Source: an uncultured Lachnospiraceae bacterium (lineage in GTDB: Bacteria; Bacillota; Clostridia; Lachnospirales; Lachnospiraceae). From it: 58,640 nucleotides of DNA. Shown piece after piece: positions 23,517-32,486 of the stretch. The DNA is taken from contig CAJUAA010000028.1 of the NCBI GenBank assembly GCA_910584205.1, forward strand, positions 1 through 58,640. The letters run 5' to 3'. The position numbers and the translations under genes were made by a program. Under the pieces are notes generated by a model. That model had not been told where the DNA came from. It ran no database searches and worked only from the letters and a program-made list of their open reading frames with translations. Position 1 is the first letter of the stretch; each line of letters begins with the position of its first letter.

Positions 23517-24551
23517 ATGGCTGGAAAGATAATTACGATTAAAGATGTCGCTGAGATGGCGGGGGTATCCAAGGCTACCGTGTCGCGCGTGATGAACAAC
23601 AGCGGATATGTGGCGGCAGAGACGCGCAGGAAGATTGAGAGCATCATGGAAGCGTATAACTATGTGCCGTCTGCGCTGGCGGTCAATCTTTCCCGGCAGG
23701 AGACGAATGTAGTCGGCGTGGTGTTTCCGGAGATCGAGAATGTATTCTACTCGGACATCCTGCATGGAATTACCCAGGTGGCGGACGAACTGGATCTGTC
23801 GCTGGTCCTGTTTGACACGCAGAATGATCTGGAGCGGGAGAAGAAGGCGTTCCGGGTTCTTCAGCAGCAGAAAGTGAGAGGCATTATCCTTGGTCCGTCT
23901 GTGGACTATCCGGAGACGGCAAAGGGACGGGAGCTTCTGGCGAATCTCAAGGAGTATTCTGTTCCGATCGTCATCATCGACCGTGATTTCGAGAATATGC
24001 CATGGGACGCCGTGATCTATGAAAACTATCAGTGCTCCTATCAGGCGGCGCTGGAGTTGTATAAAGCAGGGAACCGGAAGATGGCGACCATCACCGGGGA
24101 CATGGCCCTGAAGATCAGCCGGGACAGGCTGGAAGGCTTCAAGAAGGGGCTGGAGGACTGCGGACAGGAGCTTCGGGAGGAGAATATCTATTACGGGGAT
24201 TTCCTGATGAAGCGGGCGTACGAGCTGTCCATGGAGCTTCTGTCCAGACGGGAGCTGCCGGACGCGGTGTACACCTCCAACAATATGACCTCGCTGGGAT
24301 TCCTGAAGGCGGCCAATGAGAAAGGGATTCAGATCGGCAGGGATATCGCCCTGATGGGAAACGACCGGATCGAGACGCTGGACATCCTGGGACTTCCGTT
24401 CAGCTGCGTGTACCGTGACAATTATGAGATGGGGCGTATGGCGCTTCGGCTGCTGCAGGAGAGAGTGGAGCATCCGGAAAAATCCAGAAGCATCTGTATG
24501 GTCCCCTATCAGGTGAAGCTGAAAGGCTCGGAAAAAAGAAAAAAGAAGTGA
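23517..24551 (+). CDS. LacI family transcriptional regulator
   Basis: The 344-residue repressor has the LacI helix-turn-helix (TIKDVAEMAGVSKATVSRVM, residues about 7-26), the hinge helix VPSALAVNLS and a periplasmic-binding-protein-like effector domain. It stands directly upstream of the aldo/keto reductase-kinase-epimerase-ABC operon. Two perfect TGTAACCGGTTACA palindromes lie between it and that operon, so it almost surely controls the operon. The start ATG 23517 lies within GAGTATATGG with GGAAGAG upstream. A terminator overlaps its stop. Confidence 0.92.
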   Translation: MAGKIITIKDVAEMAGVSKATVSRVMNNSGYVAAETRRKIESIMEAYNYVPSALAVNLSRQETNVVGVVFPEIENVFYSDILHGITQVADELDLSLVLFDTQNDLEREKKAFRVLQQQKVRGIILGPSVDYPETAKGRELLANLKEYSVPIVIIDRDFENMPWDAVIYENYQCSYQAALELYKAGNRKMATITGDMALKISRDRLEGFKKGLEDCGQELREENIYYGDFLMKRAYELSMELLSRRELPDAVYTSNNMTSLGFLKAANEKGIQIGRDIALMGNDRIETLDILGLPFSCVYRDNYEMGRMALRLLQERVEHPEKSRSICMVPYQVKLKGSEKRKKK

Positions 24552-24566
24552 CGCTTCTTTTTTTAA
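24537..24566 (+). terminator. Terminator of lacI-type gene
   Basis: AAAAAGAAG pairs with CTTCTTTTT around TGACG and runs into further T. The stem includes the stop codon. Confidence 0.7.
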
Positions 24567-24572
24567 GGAAAA

Positions 24573-24666
24573 TGTAACCGGTTACACAAAAACCGGAAAT
24601 AAATTGGATAATCGAAGGAAAATATTGGTAGAAAACCAAGAACTACCGGTTGTGTAACCGGTTACA
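24573..24666. promoter_or_regulatory. Pair of LacI-family operators
   Basis: TGTAACCGGTTACA occurs twice as a perfect 14-bp palindrome, at 24573-24586 and 24653-24666, exactly 80 bp apart. They flank the probable promoter of the aldo/keto reductase operon. The spacing would allow a DNA loop by a tetramer or pair of dimers. The central CG is typical of LacI-family sites. Confidence 0.85.
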
Positions 24667-24702
24667 TTAAGTGTGCGAAAAAATGAAAGGAAATGATAAA
24701 TT

Positions 24703-25689
24703 ATGGTTTACAAAAAGGTAGAAAAGATCGCGGAAGAGATATCTGCCATCGGCATTGGATGCTGGAACATGGGAGGAGACTGGGATTCGTCGGAAGAGAA
24801 CACTTCCATTCGGATCATCCATGCAGCCATCGATCTGGGGATCAATTTCTTCGATGTGGCGCCGGTGTACGGCTGGGGCGTATCGGAGACGATTCTTGGA
24901 AAGGCGCTGAAGGAGGGCGGACGCCGCGATAAAGTTCTGATCGCTTCCAAAGGCGGGCTGCTCTGGAATGAGAAGCATCAGACCCGGAACAATCTGTCCA
25001 AAGACAGTCTGTTAAAAGAGATCGACGACACGCTCACCCGCCTGCAGACGGACCATGTGGACATCTATCAGATGCACTGGCCGGACCCGAACGTTCCGCT
25101 GGAGGAGACTGCGGAGGCGCTGAACATCATGAAAAAGGCGGGCAAGATCCGCTATGTGGGACTGAGCAATTTTTCCCAGGCAGATGTGGAGAAGATGATG
25201 GAATACATCTCCGTGGACTGCCAGCAGGGGCTTTACAATATGCTGGAGCGCAATCCGGGAAGCTATCACGGGATTTCGCTGGAGTACCGTACGGAGAAAG
25301 AGGTCTTCCCGAATGTGAAGAAATACGGGCAGGCGTTCCTTCCCTACAGCCCGCTGTTCCAGGGGCTTCTGGCAGGCAGGTTTCTGGACGGCCTTACCAT
25401 CTCCGCAAGGGATATCCGCAACGAGAATCCCAAGCTCACCGGAGAGGCGTTCAAGGTGTATCAGGACGGCGCCAGGAAGCTGAAGGTGTTTGCGGACGAG
25501 ATCGGAAGGCCCATGAACGAGATGGCGCTGAACTGGCTGCGCCAGAAGGAGGAGGTTACCTCCATCATCGGCGGCGCGTCTTCCATGGAACAGCTGGAGA
25601 AAAACCTCCGCTGCACGGAATGGGATCTGACGACGGAAGAGCTGGGAGAGATCGAGAAGATTCTTGCGCCTTTTGAAAACATGGAATAG
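24703..25689 (+). CDS. Aldo/keto reductase
   Basis: The 328-residue AKR TIM-barrel enzyme has the catalytic tetrad D51, Y56, K83 and H125 (MHWPD). Late residues IGGASSMEQLEKNL match the NADP(H)-binding end. It reduces an aldose or ketose, or oxidises a polyol or sugar at one carbon. GAAAGGAAATGATAAATT precedes the start. It is the first gene of the LacI-controlled operon, 77 bp before the FGGY kinase. The substrate is unknown; by context it interconverts a rare sugar and a polyol or keto-sugar before epimerisation and phosphorylation. Confidence 0.9.
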   Translation: MVYKKVEKIAEEISAIGIGCWNMGGDWDSSEENTSIRIIHAAIDLGINFFDVAPVYGWGVSETILGKALKEGGRRDKVLIASKGGLLWNEKHQTRNNLSKDSLLKEIDDTLTRLQTDHVDIYQMHWPDPNVPLEETAEALNIMKKAGKIRYVGLSNFSQADVEKMMEYISVDCQQGLYNMLERNPGSYHGISLEYRTEKEVFPNVKKYGQAFLPYSPLFQGLLAGRFLDGLTISARDIRNENPKLTGEAFKVYQDGARKLKVFADEIGRPMNEMALNWLRQKEEVTSIIGGASSMEQLEKNLRCTEWDLTTEELGEIEKILAPFENME

Positions 25690-25766
25690 ACGGCGGCCCG
25701 CGGGCTGCGGACAGGGCGCTGTCCCTGCGGCTGCGGAACCCCGGAAAGGATAAGAGGACAAAGAAA

Positions 25767-27287
25767 ATGGGAACATATTTGATTGCGCATGACCTTGGCA
25801 CCTCCGGAGACAAGGCGACGCTGTTTACGACGGACGGGGAGCTGGTCAGGAGCATCACCTGTACATATCCGACGAATTTTTTCAACAGCACCTGGGCGGA
25901 ACAGAATCCGGAAGACTGGTGGCGCGCCGTCTGTGAGAACAACAAGGCGCTTCTGATGGGTGTGGATAAAAAACAGGTGGCAGGCATGGCGTTCAGCGGC
26001 CAGATGATGGGCTGCGTGGTGGTGGACAGGGACGGCCGCGCCCTCCGGCCGGCAATCATCTGGGCGGACCAGAGAAGCCAGGAACAGGAGAAGGCGATCC
26101 GTGAACAGGTAAGCGAACAGGAGTTCTATCGGATCACGGGCCACAAGATCAGCGCTTCCTACAGCGTGGAAAAGCTCATGTGGATCAGGGATCATGAGCC
26201 GGAGATTTATAAAAACACGTACAAGATGCTTCAGCCGAAGGACTATGTGATCCGCAGGCTCACCGGAGCGTTTGTCACAGATTATACGGACGCGTCCGGG
26301 ACCAACTGCCTGGACCTGAACCGCCTTGCCTGGTCCGAAAGGCTTCTGGACCTGACGGGGATTGATCAGGAGAAGCTGCCGGACGTCTATCCGTCCACCC
26401 ATGTGGCGGGAGAATTGACCGGGTCCGTGGCGGAGGAATGCGGGCTGGCGTCCGGGACCCCCATCGTCATCGGCGGCGGCGACGGCGTGTGCGCGGCCGT
26501 GGGAGCCGGAAGCGTGCGGGAGGGCGATACCTTCAACTATCTGGGGTCCTCCTCCTGGGTGGCGCTGACCAGTAAAGAGCCCATCTATGATCCGGAGCTT
26601 CGGACGTACAACTGGGCGCATATGGTGCCGGGCCTGTATTCCCCCAACGGGACCATGCAGGCGGCGGGCAATTCCTACCAGTTTATCAAGAAGGTGCTGT
26701 GTAAGGATCTGGAGGCAGAGGCAAAAGAGCGGGGAATCAGCCCGTATGAGCTGATGAACCGGGAGATCGCGGTATCCCCCGTGGGCGCCAACGGCCTTCT
26801 GTACCTCCCCTATATTCTGGGAGAGAGGAGCCCCCGCTGGAACCCCAATGCAAGAGGCGCCTTTGTGGGACTGAAGATGGAGCATACGAGAGGCGACATG
26901 CTCCGGGCCACTGTGGAAGGCATCCTCATGAACCTCTGCATCATTCTGGACGTGTTCCGCGCGCATATGGACATTCAGGAACTGAACGTCATCGGCGGGC
27001 TGGCCAAGGGAGATCCCATCCGGCACGCGCTGGCGGATATCTACGGCGTGAGGGCCAGGAGGCTGAACTGGCTGGACGAAGCCACTTCCATGGGCGCGGC
27101 GGTGTGCGCGGGCGTGGGTACCGGAGCGCTGGAGGATTTCACGGCCATCGACCGGTTCATCAAGGTGGACGACGTGATTGAGCCGGATCTGGAGAACCAC
27201 AGGCGTTACGGAACCTTGAAGGCGTGCTTTGAGGAGTGCTACACGGCGCTTCTGAAGACATATGACGATCTGGCAGCATGGAAATGA
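25767..27287 (+). CDS. FGGY family carbohydrate kinase (xylulokinase-like)
   Basis: The 506-residue sugar kinase has GTSGDKATLF in the ATP-binding turn, AEQNPEDWWRAV, the substrate region IIWADQRSQEQ, and the second-domain motifs GGGDGVCAAVGAG and GGLAKGDPIRH. It phosphorylates a ketose, probably a pentulose or hexulose, with ATP in the cytoplasm. It follows the aldo/keto reductase and precedes a ketose 3-epimerase by 34 bp, so the natural order is isomerise or epimerise, then phosphorylate. The exact substrate cannot be read from the sequence. Confidence 0.92.
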   Translation: MGTYLIAHDLGTSGDKATLFTTDGELVRSITCTYPTNFFNSTWAEQNPEDWWRAVCENNKALLMGVDKKQVAGMAFSGQMMGCVVVDRDGRALRPAIIWADQRSQEQEKAIREQVSEQEFYRITGHKISASYSVEKLMWIRDHEPEIYKNTYKMLQPKDYVIRRLTGAFVTDYTDASGTNCLDLNRLAWSERLLDLTGIDQEKLPDVYPSTHVAGELTGSVAEECGLASGTPIVIGGGDGVCAAVGAGSVREGDTFNYLGSSSWVALTSKEPIYDPELRTYNWAHMVPGLYSPNGTMQAAGNSYQFIKKVLCKDLEAEAKERGISPYELMNREIAVSPVGANGLLYLPYILGERSPRWNPNARGAFVGLKMEHTRGDMLRATVEGILMNLCIILDVFRAHMDIQELNVIGGLAKGDPIRHALADIYGVRARRLNWLDEATSMGAAVCAGVGTGALEDFTAIDRFIKVDDVIEPDLENHRRYGTLKACFEECYTALLKTYDDLAAWK

Positions 27288-27321
27288 TGCCGGTGAACGA
27301 TCCAAACAGGAGGTGGACGAC

Positions 27322-28194
27322 ATGAAGTATGGAATCTATTATGCCTACTGGGAGAGACAGTGGGGAGCGGATTACCTGAAGTATATCAAAAAAGTCGGAA
27401 AGCTTGGGTTTGATATACTGGAGATTTCCTGCGCCGGGGTGAAGGATCTCCGGGAGGAGGAAGCGGACCGGCTGAGGGCGTGCGCGGAGGAAGAAGGCGT
27501 CCTGCTCACAGGCGGTTACGGGCCGAAGCCGTCGGAAGACCTTTCTTCCGCAGACCCGGAGGTGGTGAAGAACGGGTTTCAGTTCTGGAAGAATACCTTC
27601 CCGGTGCTGAAACGGCTGGGGGTCCGTCAGGTGGGCGGCGGCCTGTACGCCTGCTGGCCTGCAGATTACTCCAGCGTGCCGGACAAGGCGGGGGATCTGG
27701 ACCGCAGCATCCGGAACATGAAGGAGCTGGCTAAGATCGCGGAGGAATATGGGATCGAGCTGGGGATGGAGGTGCTGAACCGCCACGAAGGATATCTCAT
27801 CAACACGGCGAAAGAGTGCGCGGCCTATGTGGACGCCGTAGGGGCGGACAATGTGAAGGTCATGCTGGACACCTACCATATGAGTATGGAAGAGGATGAT
27901 TTCGCGGAAGCCATCCGGACGGCGGGCAGCAGGCTGGGACATTTCCACGTAGGGGAAAATAACCGGAAGCTTCCGGGGCAGGGCCATATGATTCCCTGGA
28001 AGGCCATCGGAGAGGCGCTGAAAGAAGTCGGCTACAAAGCGAACATCGTCATGGAGCCTTTTGTGATCCATGGCGGACAGGTGGGGCAGGATATCCGGAT
28101 CTGGAGAGATCTGAAGGAGGACTGCTCGGAGGAGACGCTGGACCGGGAAGCGGCGGAGTCCGTCTCGTATCTCAGGAAGGCGTTTGAAGGGTAA
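27322..28194 (+). CDS. Ketose 3-epimerase (psicose/tagatose 3-epimerase family)
   Basis: This 290-residue TIM-barrel epimerase starts MKYGIYYAYWERQWGADYLK. It closely resembles the characterised D-psicose 3-epimerase of Clostridium cellulolyticum as I recall it. All four metal ligands are in register: E150, D183, H209 and E245. It interconverts C3-epimers of ketoses, for example D-fructose and D-psicose, or D-xylulose and D-ribulose type pairs. I start at ATG 27322 with AGGAGGTGG upstream. It supplies the next-door FGGY kinase, and a complete ABC transporter follows. Confidence 0.93.
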   Translation: MKYGIYYAYWERQWGADYLKYIKKVGKLGFDILEISCAGVKDLREEEADRLRACAEEEGVLLTGGYGPKPSEDLSSADPEVVKNGFQFWKNTFPVLKRLGVRQVGGGLYACWPADYSSVPDKAGDLDRSIRNMKELAKIAEEYGIELGMEVLNRHEGYLINTAKECAAYVDAVGADNVKVMLDTYHMSMEEDDFAEAIRTAGSRLGHFHVGENNRKLPGQGHMIPWKAIGEALKEVGYKANIVMEPFVIHGGQVGQDIRIWRDLKEDCSEETLDREAAESVSYLRKAFEG

Positions 28195-28200
28195 CGTTGA

Positions 28201-28226
28201 TTTTAAATACAGGCATGTATTTAAAA
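28201..28226 (+). repeat. Perfect inverted repeat before binding-protein gene
   Basis: TTTTAAATAC and GTATTTAAAA form a perfect 10-bp repeat around AGGCAT, directly after the epimerase stop and 29 bp before the lipoprotein start. It could be an RNA processing or stability element, or an operator. Confidence 0.6.
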
Positions 28227-28254
28227 TAGAAAGAAAGGAAAAGGAGAAGAACAA

Positions 28255-29391
28255 ATGAAAAGAATGGAAAAGTATTTGGCACTGGGACTGGCTGGGATGC
28301 TCACACTGTCACTGACTGCCTGCGGAGGCGGCGGAAATACCACCGAGCCCGCAGCGACGCCGGACAGCGCGCCGGCAGAGACTGAGGCGGATGCACCGGC
28401 AGCGGATGCTGGGGAGGAAGCAGCGGCTGCAGATGCGTCGGGAGAATCCTACGACATCACATGGGTAACCTGTTCCACAGAGTCCGAATTCTGGCAGTAC
28501 CAGCAGATCGGTATGGAGAATGCCGCGGCGGATATGGAAGCAGAGCACGGCATTACCATCAACTTCTCGACTGTAGGACCGGCTACCGAGGCAGAGACCG
28601 AGGCTTATATCCGTGCGTTTGAGAACGCCATCGCATCCAAACCGGACGCGATCATCTCCGCAACGCAGGTTCCGGATTCCACCAGAACCGTGTCCAAAGA
28701 CGCCATGGATCAGGGGATTGTTGTAAACTTCACAAACTGCGGTCTTGAGACGCTGGATTCTACCGAGTTCGCAGACTGCTACAACCAGTACTACACCACG
28801 GTCAGCGCGGACATCGGCGATATGGCGGGCGAGATCATGCTGAAGCTGCTGGACGAGGCAGGAATCCCGAAGGAAGGCGTGATTGCCATGGAATTCTCCA
28901 ATGTCAATCCTTCCCTGCAGCCCAGAATGGATAACTTCAAGGCATATGTAGAGGCAAATTCCGACATCAAAGTGCTGGATACACTGTACAATAACAACGA
29001 CCTGGCACAGGCACAGGCGGATATCGAGAACCAGATCGCTACCTACGGCGACAAGTTGATCGGTATCTACGGCGCGAACAATACATCCGGAGACGGCATC
29101 GCTCTTGCAGTTGAGAACGCAGGCATCGCGGACAAGGTCATCACCATCGGAGTGGATTCCGACCCCACCGAGATTCAGGCGCTTGAGGACGGATTCATCG
29201 ACTGTATCATCGTTCAGGACGCGTACGGCCAGGGCTATGCGGCTCTTAAGAACGCGGTAGAGACGCTGCTTCAGGGCAAGAACCCGGAGACCGAGCAGAA
29301 GATCGCAATGCCGCCGGTAGCGGTTACGACGACCAATATGCATGAGGATGAGTATGCGGCAATGCTCGACCCGACTCTGTTAAAGAAATAA
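28255..29391 (+). CDS. Sugar ABC transporter substrate-binding lipoprotein
   Basis: The 378-residue protein has a lipoprotein signal with lipobox LTAC (Cys at 22) and a Pro/Glu/Ala-rich linker to about 60. A type I periplasmic-binding fold of the ribose/CUT2 class follows (DITWVTCSTESEFWQYQQIG ... IGVDSDPTEIQALEDG). It captures a sugar outside the membrane and delivers it to the permease. AAAGGAGAAG precedes the ATG. The ATPase and permease genes follow in the same operon. A GC-rich hairpin (29420-29437) after it may raise the amount of this message over the rest. Confidence 0.93.
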   Translation: MKRMEKYLALGLAGMLTLSLTACGGGGNTTEPAATPDSAPAETEADAPAADAGEEAAAADASGESYDITWVTCSTESEFWQYQQIGMENAAADMEAEHGITINFSTVGPATEAETEAYIRAFENAIASKPDAIISATQVPDSTRTVSKDAMDQGIVVNFTNCGLETLDSTEFADCYNQYYTTVSADIGDMAGEIMLKLLDEAGIPKEGVIAMEFSNVNPSLQPRMDNFKAYVEANSDIKVLDTLYNNNDLAQAQADIENQIATYGDKLIGIYGANNTSGDGIALAVENAGIADKVITIGVDSDPTEIQALEDGFIDCIIVQDAYGQGYAALKNAVETLLQGKNPETEQKIAMPPVAVTTTNMHEDEYAAMLDPTLLKK

Positions 29392-29487
29392 CATAAAAAT
29401 GTAACTCATTCAGGATGCTGCCGGCCTGCGGGCCGGCGGCGGTGCCTGTCACAGGCAGAAAGCCAGAGAACACTGGGGGAAAAGGAT

Positions 29488-31017
29488 ATGGAACAAGAAG
29501 TTCTGCTTAAAATCGAAAATGTTGTAAAGACCTATCCGGGAGTCCAGGCGCTCAAGGGAATATCCACCACCATACGCAAAGGAGAGGTACGCGCCCTTGT
29601 AGGCGAGAACGGCGCGGGAAAATCTACCCTGATCAAATGTATCATGGGCGTAGAATCTCCCACCGAGGGAAAAGTGGAGATCAACGTGGATGGAAGTTGG
29701 GAATGCCCCAGGAATGCGATCGACGCAAAAAACCTGGGCATGCACGCAAACTATCAGAATGTCAATATTGCGGGAAACTTAAGCATTGCGGAAAATTATT
29801 TCCTGGGCCGCCTTCCCATGAAAGGCAGGATCGTGGACTGGAATAAGATGTATTCCGAGAGCCAGAAGATCATAGACAAATTCCAGCTGAATGTAAACCC
29901 GAGAGATACCATCGTCTCTCTTCCGGTCGCCATGCAGGCGATGATCACGATCAGCAAGATTTCCGTCAACGACAACATCCGGCTGGTCATATTTGATGAA
30001 CCTACCGCACTTCTGGAAAATGAAAAGGTAGAGACACTGTTTCGGTATATTAAGGAATTGAAAGAAAGCGGCGTCAGCGTGATTTATGTCTCCCACCGTC
30101 TGGAGGAGATCATGGAGATCTGCGACAGCGTTACGATCATGAAAGACGGTTCTTATGTGGAGACGAAGGATGTCAAGGATGTGGACAAGGATTATCTGAT
30201 CTCCAAAATGGTAGGCCGTTCCATGGTGGATATTTATAACATTGAACACCGGACGCCCGGAGAGGAGCTTCTGCGGGTGGAGAATCTGACCGGTGAGAAA
30301 TTCCGGAATGTCAGCTTTTCCCTGAAAAAGGGAGAGATCCTCGGATTCTTCGGCCTGGTGGGCGCGGGGAGAAGCGAGGTTATGCGCGCGGTCTTCGGCG
30401 TGGACCCGATTCTGTCCGGAAAAGTCTTTGTCAAAGGAAAAGAGGTACAGATCCGAAGCCCGAAGGAAGCCATGCTGAAGGGAATCGGTTTCCTGACGGA
30501 GGACCGGCGCAAAGACGGGCTGGCGCTCCAGCAGTCGGTGAAGCTGAACACCAATATGTATTCCTATGACATGATCAGCAAATATGGGATCATCGACCTG
30601 GCAAAGGAGACAAAGCGGGCGGAGGAATACAAAGATAAGGTGCTCATCAAGACGCCGTCCGTGGAACAGACAGTCAACAATCTGTCCGGCGGGAATCAGC
30701 AGAAGGTGGTCATTGCCAAGCTGCTCTGCCGCGATCCGGACATCCTGATCTTTGACGAGCCCACCGTCGGCGTGGATGTGGGCGCAAAGGATGAGATCTT
30801 CAAGATCATAGAAAATCTGACCGGACAGGGCAAGGGTGTGATCATCGTATCCTCATACCTTCCGGAGGCCATGGGCCTGTCCGACCGAATGATCGTCATG
30901 TCGGAGGGGCGTGTGTCCGGAAGCCTTGACAATGAAGAGCTGAAAAAGATGGAGGAAGAGGATGTTCTGAAACTGGCTTCTACCATCTACTACGAGGATG
31001 AGCAGGAGGTAGGATAG
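29488..31017 (+). CDS. Sugar ABC transporter ATP-binding protein (CUT2)
   Basis: The 509-residue protein has two fused ABC domains as in RbsA/XylG. The first Walker A is GENGAGKST and the Walker B context is LVIFDEPT. The second domain has a degenerate Walker A (GLVGAGRSE) and signature LSGGNQQKV. The first-domain signature is unusual: the region before Walker B reads VSLPVAMQAMITISKISVND, so the classical LSGGQ is missing there. This pattern of one canonical and one degenerate site is usual for the family. GGAAAAGGAT precedes the start. Confidence 0.93.
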   Translation: MEQEVLLKIENVVKTYPGVQALKGISTTIRKGEVRALVGENGAGKSTLIKCIMGVESPTEGKVEINVDGSWECPRNAIDAKNLGMHANYQNVNIAGNLSIAENYFLGRLPMKGRIVDWNKMYSESQKIIDKFQLNVNPRDTIVSLPVAMQAMITISKISVNDNIRLVIFDEPTALLENEKVETLFRYIKELKESGVSVIYVSHRLEEIMEICDSVTIMKDGSYVETKDVKDVDKDYLISKMVGRSMVDIYNIEHRTPGEELLRVENLTGEKFRNVSFSLKKGEILGFFGLVGAGRSEVMRAVFGVDPILSGKVFVKGKEVQIRSPKEAMLKGIGFLTEDRRKDGLALQQSVKLNTNMYSYDMISKYGIIDLAKETKRAEEYKDKVLIKTPSVEQTVNNLSGGNQQKVVIAKLLCRDPDILIFDEPTVGVDVGAKDEIFKIIENLTGQGKGVIIVSSYLPEAMGLSDRMIVMSEGRVSGSLDNEELKKMEEEDVLKLASTIYYEDEQEVG

Positions 31018-31020
31018 GAA

Positions 31021-31986
31021 ATGAATAACAATCAACAGAAATCAAACATGAAAGCGCTTTTGATGAAGACGGAAGTGTCCATGGTAGCCATTATCGGACT
31101 GATCTTTATCCTGGCAGCGGTGGGAACGGAAAACTTCCTGACCGCATACAACCTGACGAACATTTTAAAACAGTGTGCGATCATCGGCATCATCTCCATC
31201 GCCGAAACCTATGTCATCATCACCGGCGGCATCGACATCAGCTGCGGCGCGGTCGTCGGCATGAGTACGCTGATGGTGGCCATGGCGCAGGCGAAATGGG
31301 GGCTTGGGGTACCGGTTTCCATGGTGCTGGGCATCGTGGTGGCAGTTGTGGCCGGTATGTTCAACGCCATGCTGGTCTATGAATTCAAGGTTCCGGCGTT
31401 TGTGGCGACGCTGGGTTCCCAGACCATCCTCCGCGGCCTGATCAAGGTGATCTCCAACGGAGGGACCGTGTCCGGCATCGACAAGGGATTTTCCGGCTTT
31501 GCGTCCAATTCGCTGCTGTTTGTCCCGAACCTGGCCGTCGTATGGTTTGTGATCGCGGTGATCTGTTTCCTCTTATTAAAATACGCGATCTTCGGACGTA
31601 ACCTGTTTGTGCTCGGCTCCGGAGAAGAGGTGGCGAAGCTGAACGGTATCTCCATCCGGAAGACGATCTATTCCACCTACGCGTTTGCGGGACTGCTTTA
31701 CGGAATCGCCGGCATCCTGCTCTGCGCAAGAATCAACTCCGCGATCCCCACGGCGGGCGAGGCGTATGAGACCAACGCCATCGCGGCCAGCGTTCTGGGC
31801 GGCGCTTCCCTGGCAGGCGGATGCGGTTCCATATTCGGTACGGTGCTTGGAACGATTCTGATCATCCTCATTGACAATGTGGGTACCCAGTTTGGTATCG
31901 GTGCTTTCGCCATGGAGGTGATCACCGGATGCGTCATCGTTATCGCCATCGTGGTGGACCAGCTGAAGAAGAGAGGCAGGAGATAG
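31021..31986 (+). CDS. Sugar ABC transporter permease (CUT2)
   Basis: The 321-residue RbsC-like integral membrane protein has about 8-10 helices. It includes the family loop ITGGIDISCGAVVGMSTLMV and the late block ASVLGGASLAGGCGSIFGTV. It starts three bases after the ATPase stop. Together with the binding protein and ATPase it forms one importer. Confidence 0.93.
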   Translation: MNNNQQKSNMKALLMKTEVSMVAIIGLIFILAAVGTENFLTAYNLTNILKQCAIIGIISIAETYVIITGGIDISCGAVVGMSTLMVAMAQAKWGLGVPVSMVLGIVVAVVAGMFNAMLVYEFKVPAFVATLGSQTILRGLIKVISNGGTVSGIDKGFSGFASNSLLFVPNLAVVWFVIAVICFLLLKYAIFGRNLFVLGSGEEVAKLNGISIRKTIYSTYAFAGLLYGIAGILLCARINSAIPTAGEAYETNAIAASVLGGASLAGGCGSIFGTVLGTILIILIDNVGTQFGIGAFAMEVITGCVIVIAIVVDQLKKRGRR

Positions 31987-32400
31987 ATGCAGAGAGAAAG
32001 AGAAGGACAGACCGGGAAGCTTCTGGACGGCTGCGACGGCATCCAGCATATCGGGATACCTACGGCCGACCTGAAAAAAACATGTGAATTTTATGAGGAA
32101 CTGGGGTTTGAACGGACCTTTGAGACCGTCATCGGCGACGGGCAGCATGTGGCGTTTCTGAACTTTCAGAATGTGACGCTGGAGCTTTACGAGGGGGAGC
32201 CGGCGGGAAAAGCCGGGGCGGTGGACCATATCTCCATCAACTGCCTGGATGTGCAGAAGGCGTACGCGCTTGCGGTGGAAAAGGGATATCCGGTGGTCAG
32301 CAACGGGATCGAAGAACTTCCCTTCTGGAAAAACGGAGTGCGTTTCTTTACGATCGAGGGCCCCAACCGGGAGAAGATCGAACTGAATCAATATTTATAA
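31987..32400 (+). CDS. VOC family (glyoxalase-like) protein
   Basis: The 137-residue VOC fold protein has paired beta-alpha-beta modules. Probable metal ligands are H in IQHIGIPT, E in LELYEG, H in VDHISIN and E in KIELNQYL. Members include glyoxalases, epimerases and dioxygenases. It starts at the base after the permease stop, so it is the last gene of the operon. In a ketose catabolic operon it could be an epimerase or lyase, or it could remove a toxic dicarbonyl. The ribosome binding site GAGAGGCAGGAG overlaps the permease end. Confidence 0.85.
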   Translation: MQREREGQTGKLLDGCDGIQHIGIPTADLKKTCEFYEELGFERTFETVIGDGQHVAFLNFQNVTLELYEGEPAGKAGAVDHISINCLDVQKAYALAVEKGYPVVSNGIEELPFWKNGVRFFTIEGPNREKIELNQYL

Positions 32401-32412
32401 GAATGGATAAAA

Positions 32413-32444
32413 ACAGGCGGTCCTGCAGATGCGGGACCGCCTGT
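32413..32444. terminator. Bidirectional terminator between VOC and GntR genes
   Basis: ACAGGCGGTCC and GGACCGCCTGT form a perfect 11-bp stem between two convergent genes. Confidence 0.75.
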
Positions 32445-32486
32445 CCGTGTCTGGCGGACAAAAACCTGCCTGTGTTACGCCCGGGG

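Noticed and set aside
25461..27323. Open frame of 620 codons on the - strand
   Set aside because: Antisense to the intact aldo/keto reductase and FGGY kinase genes; no start signal or known domain.
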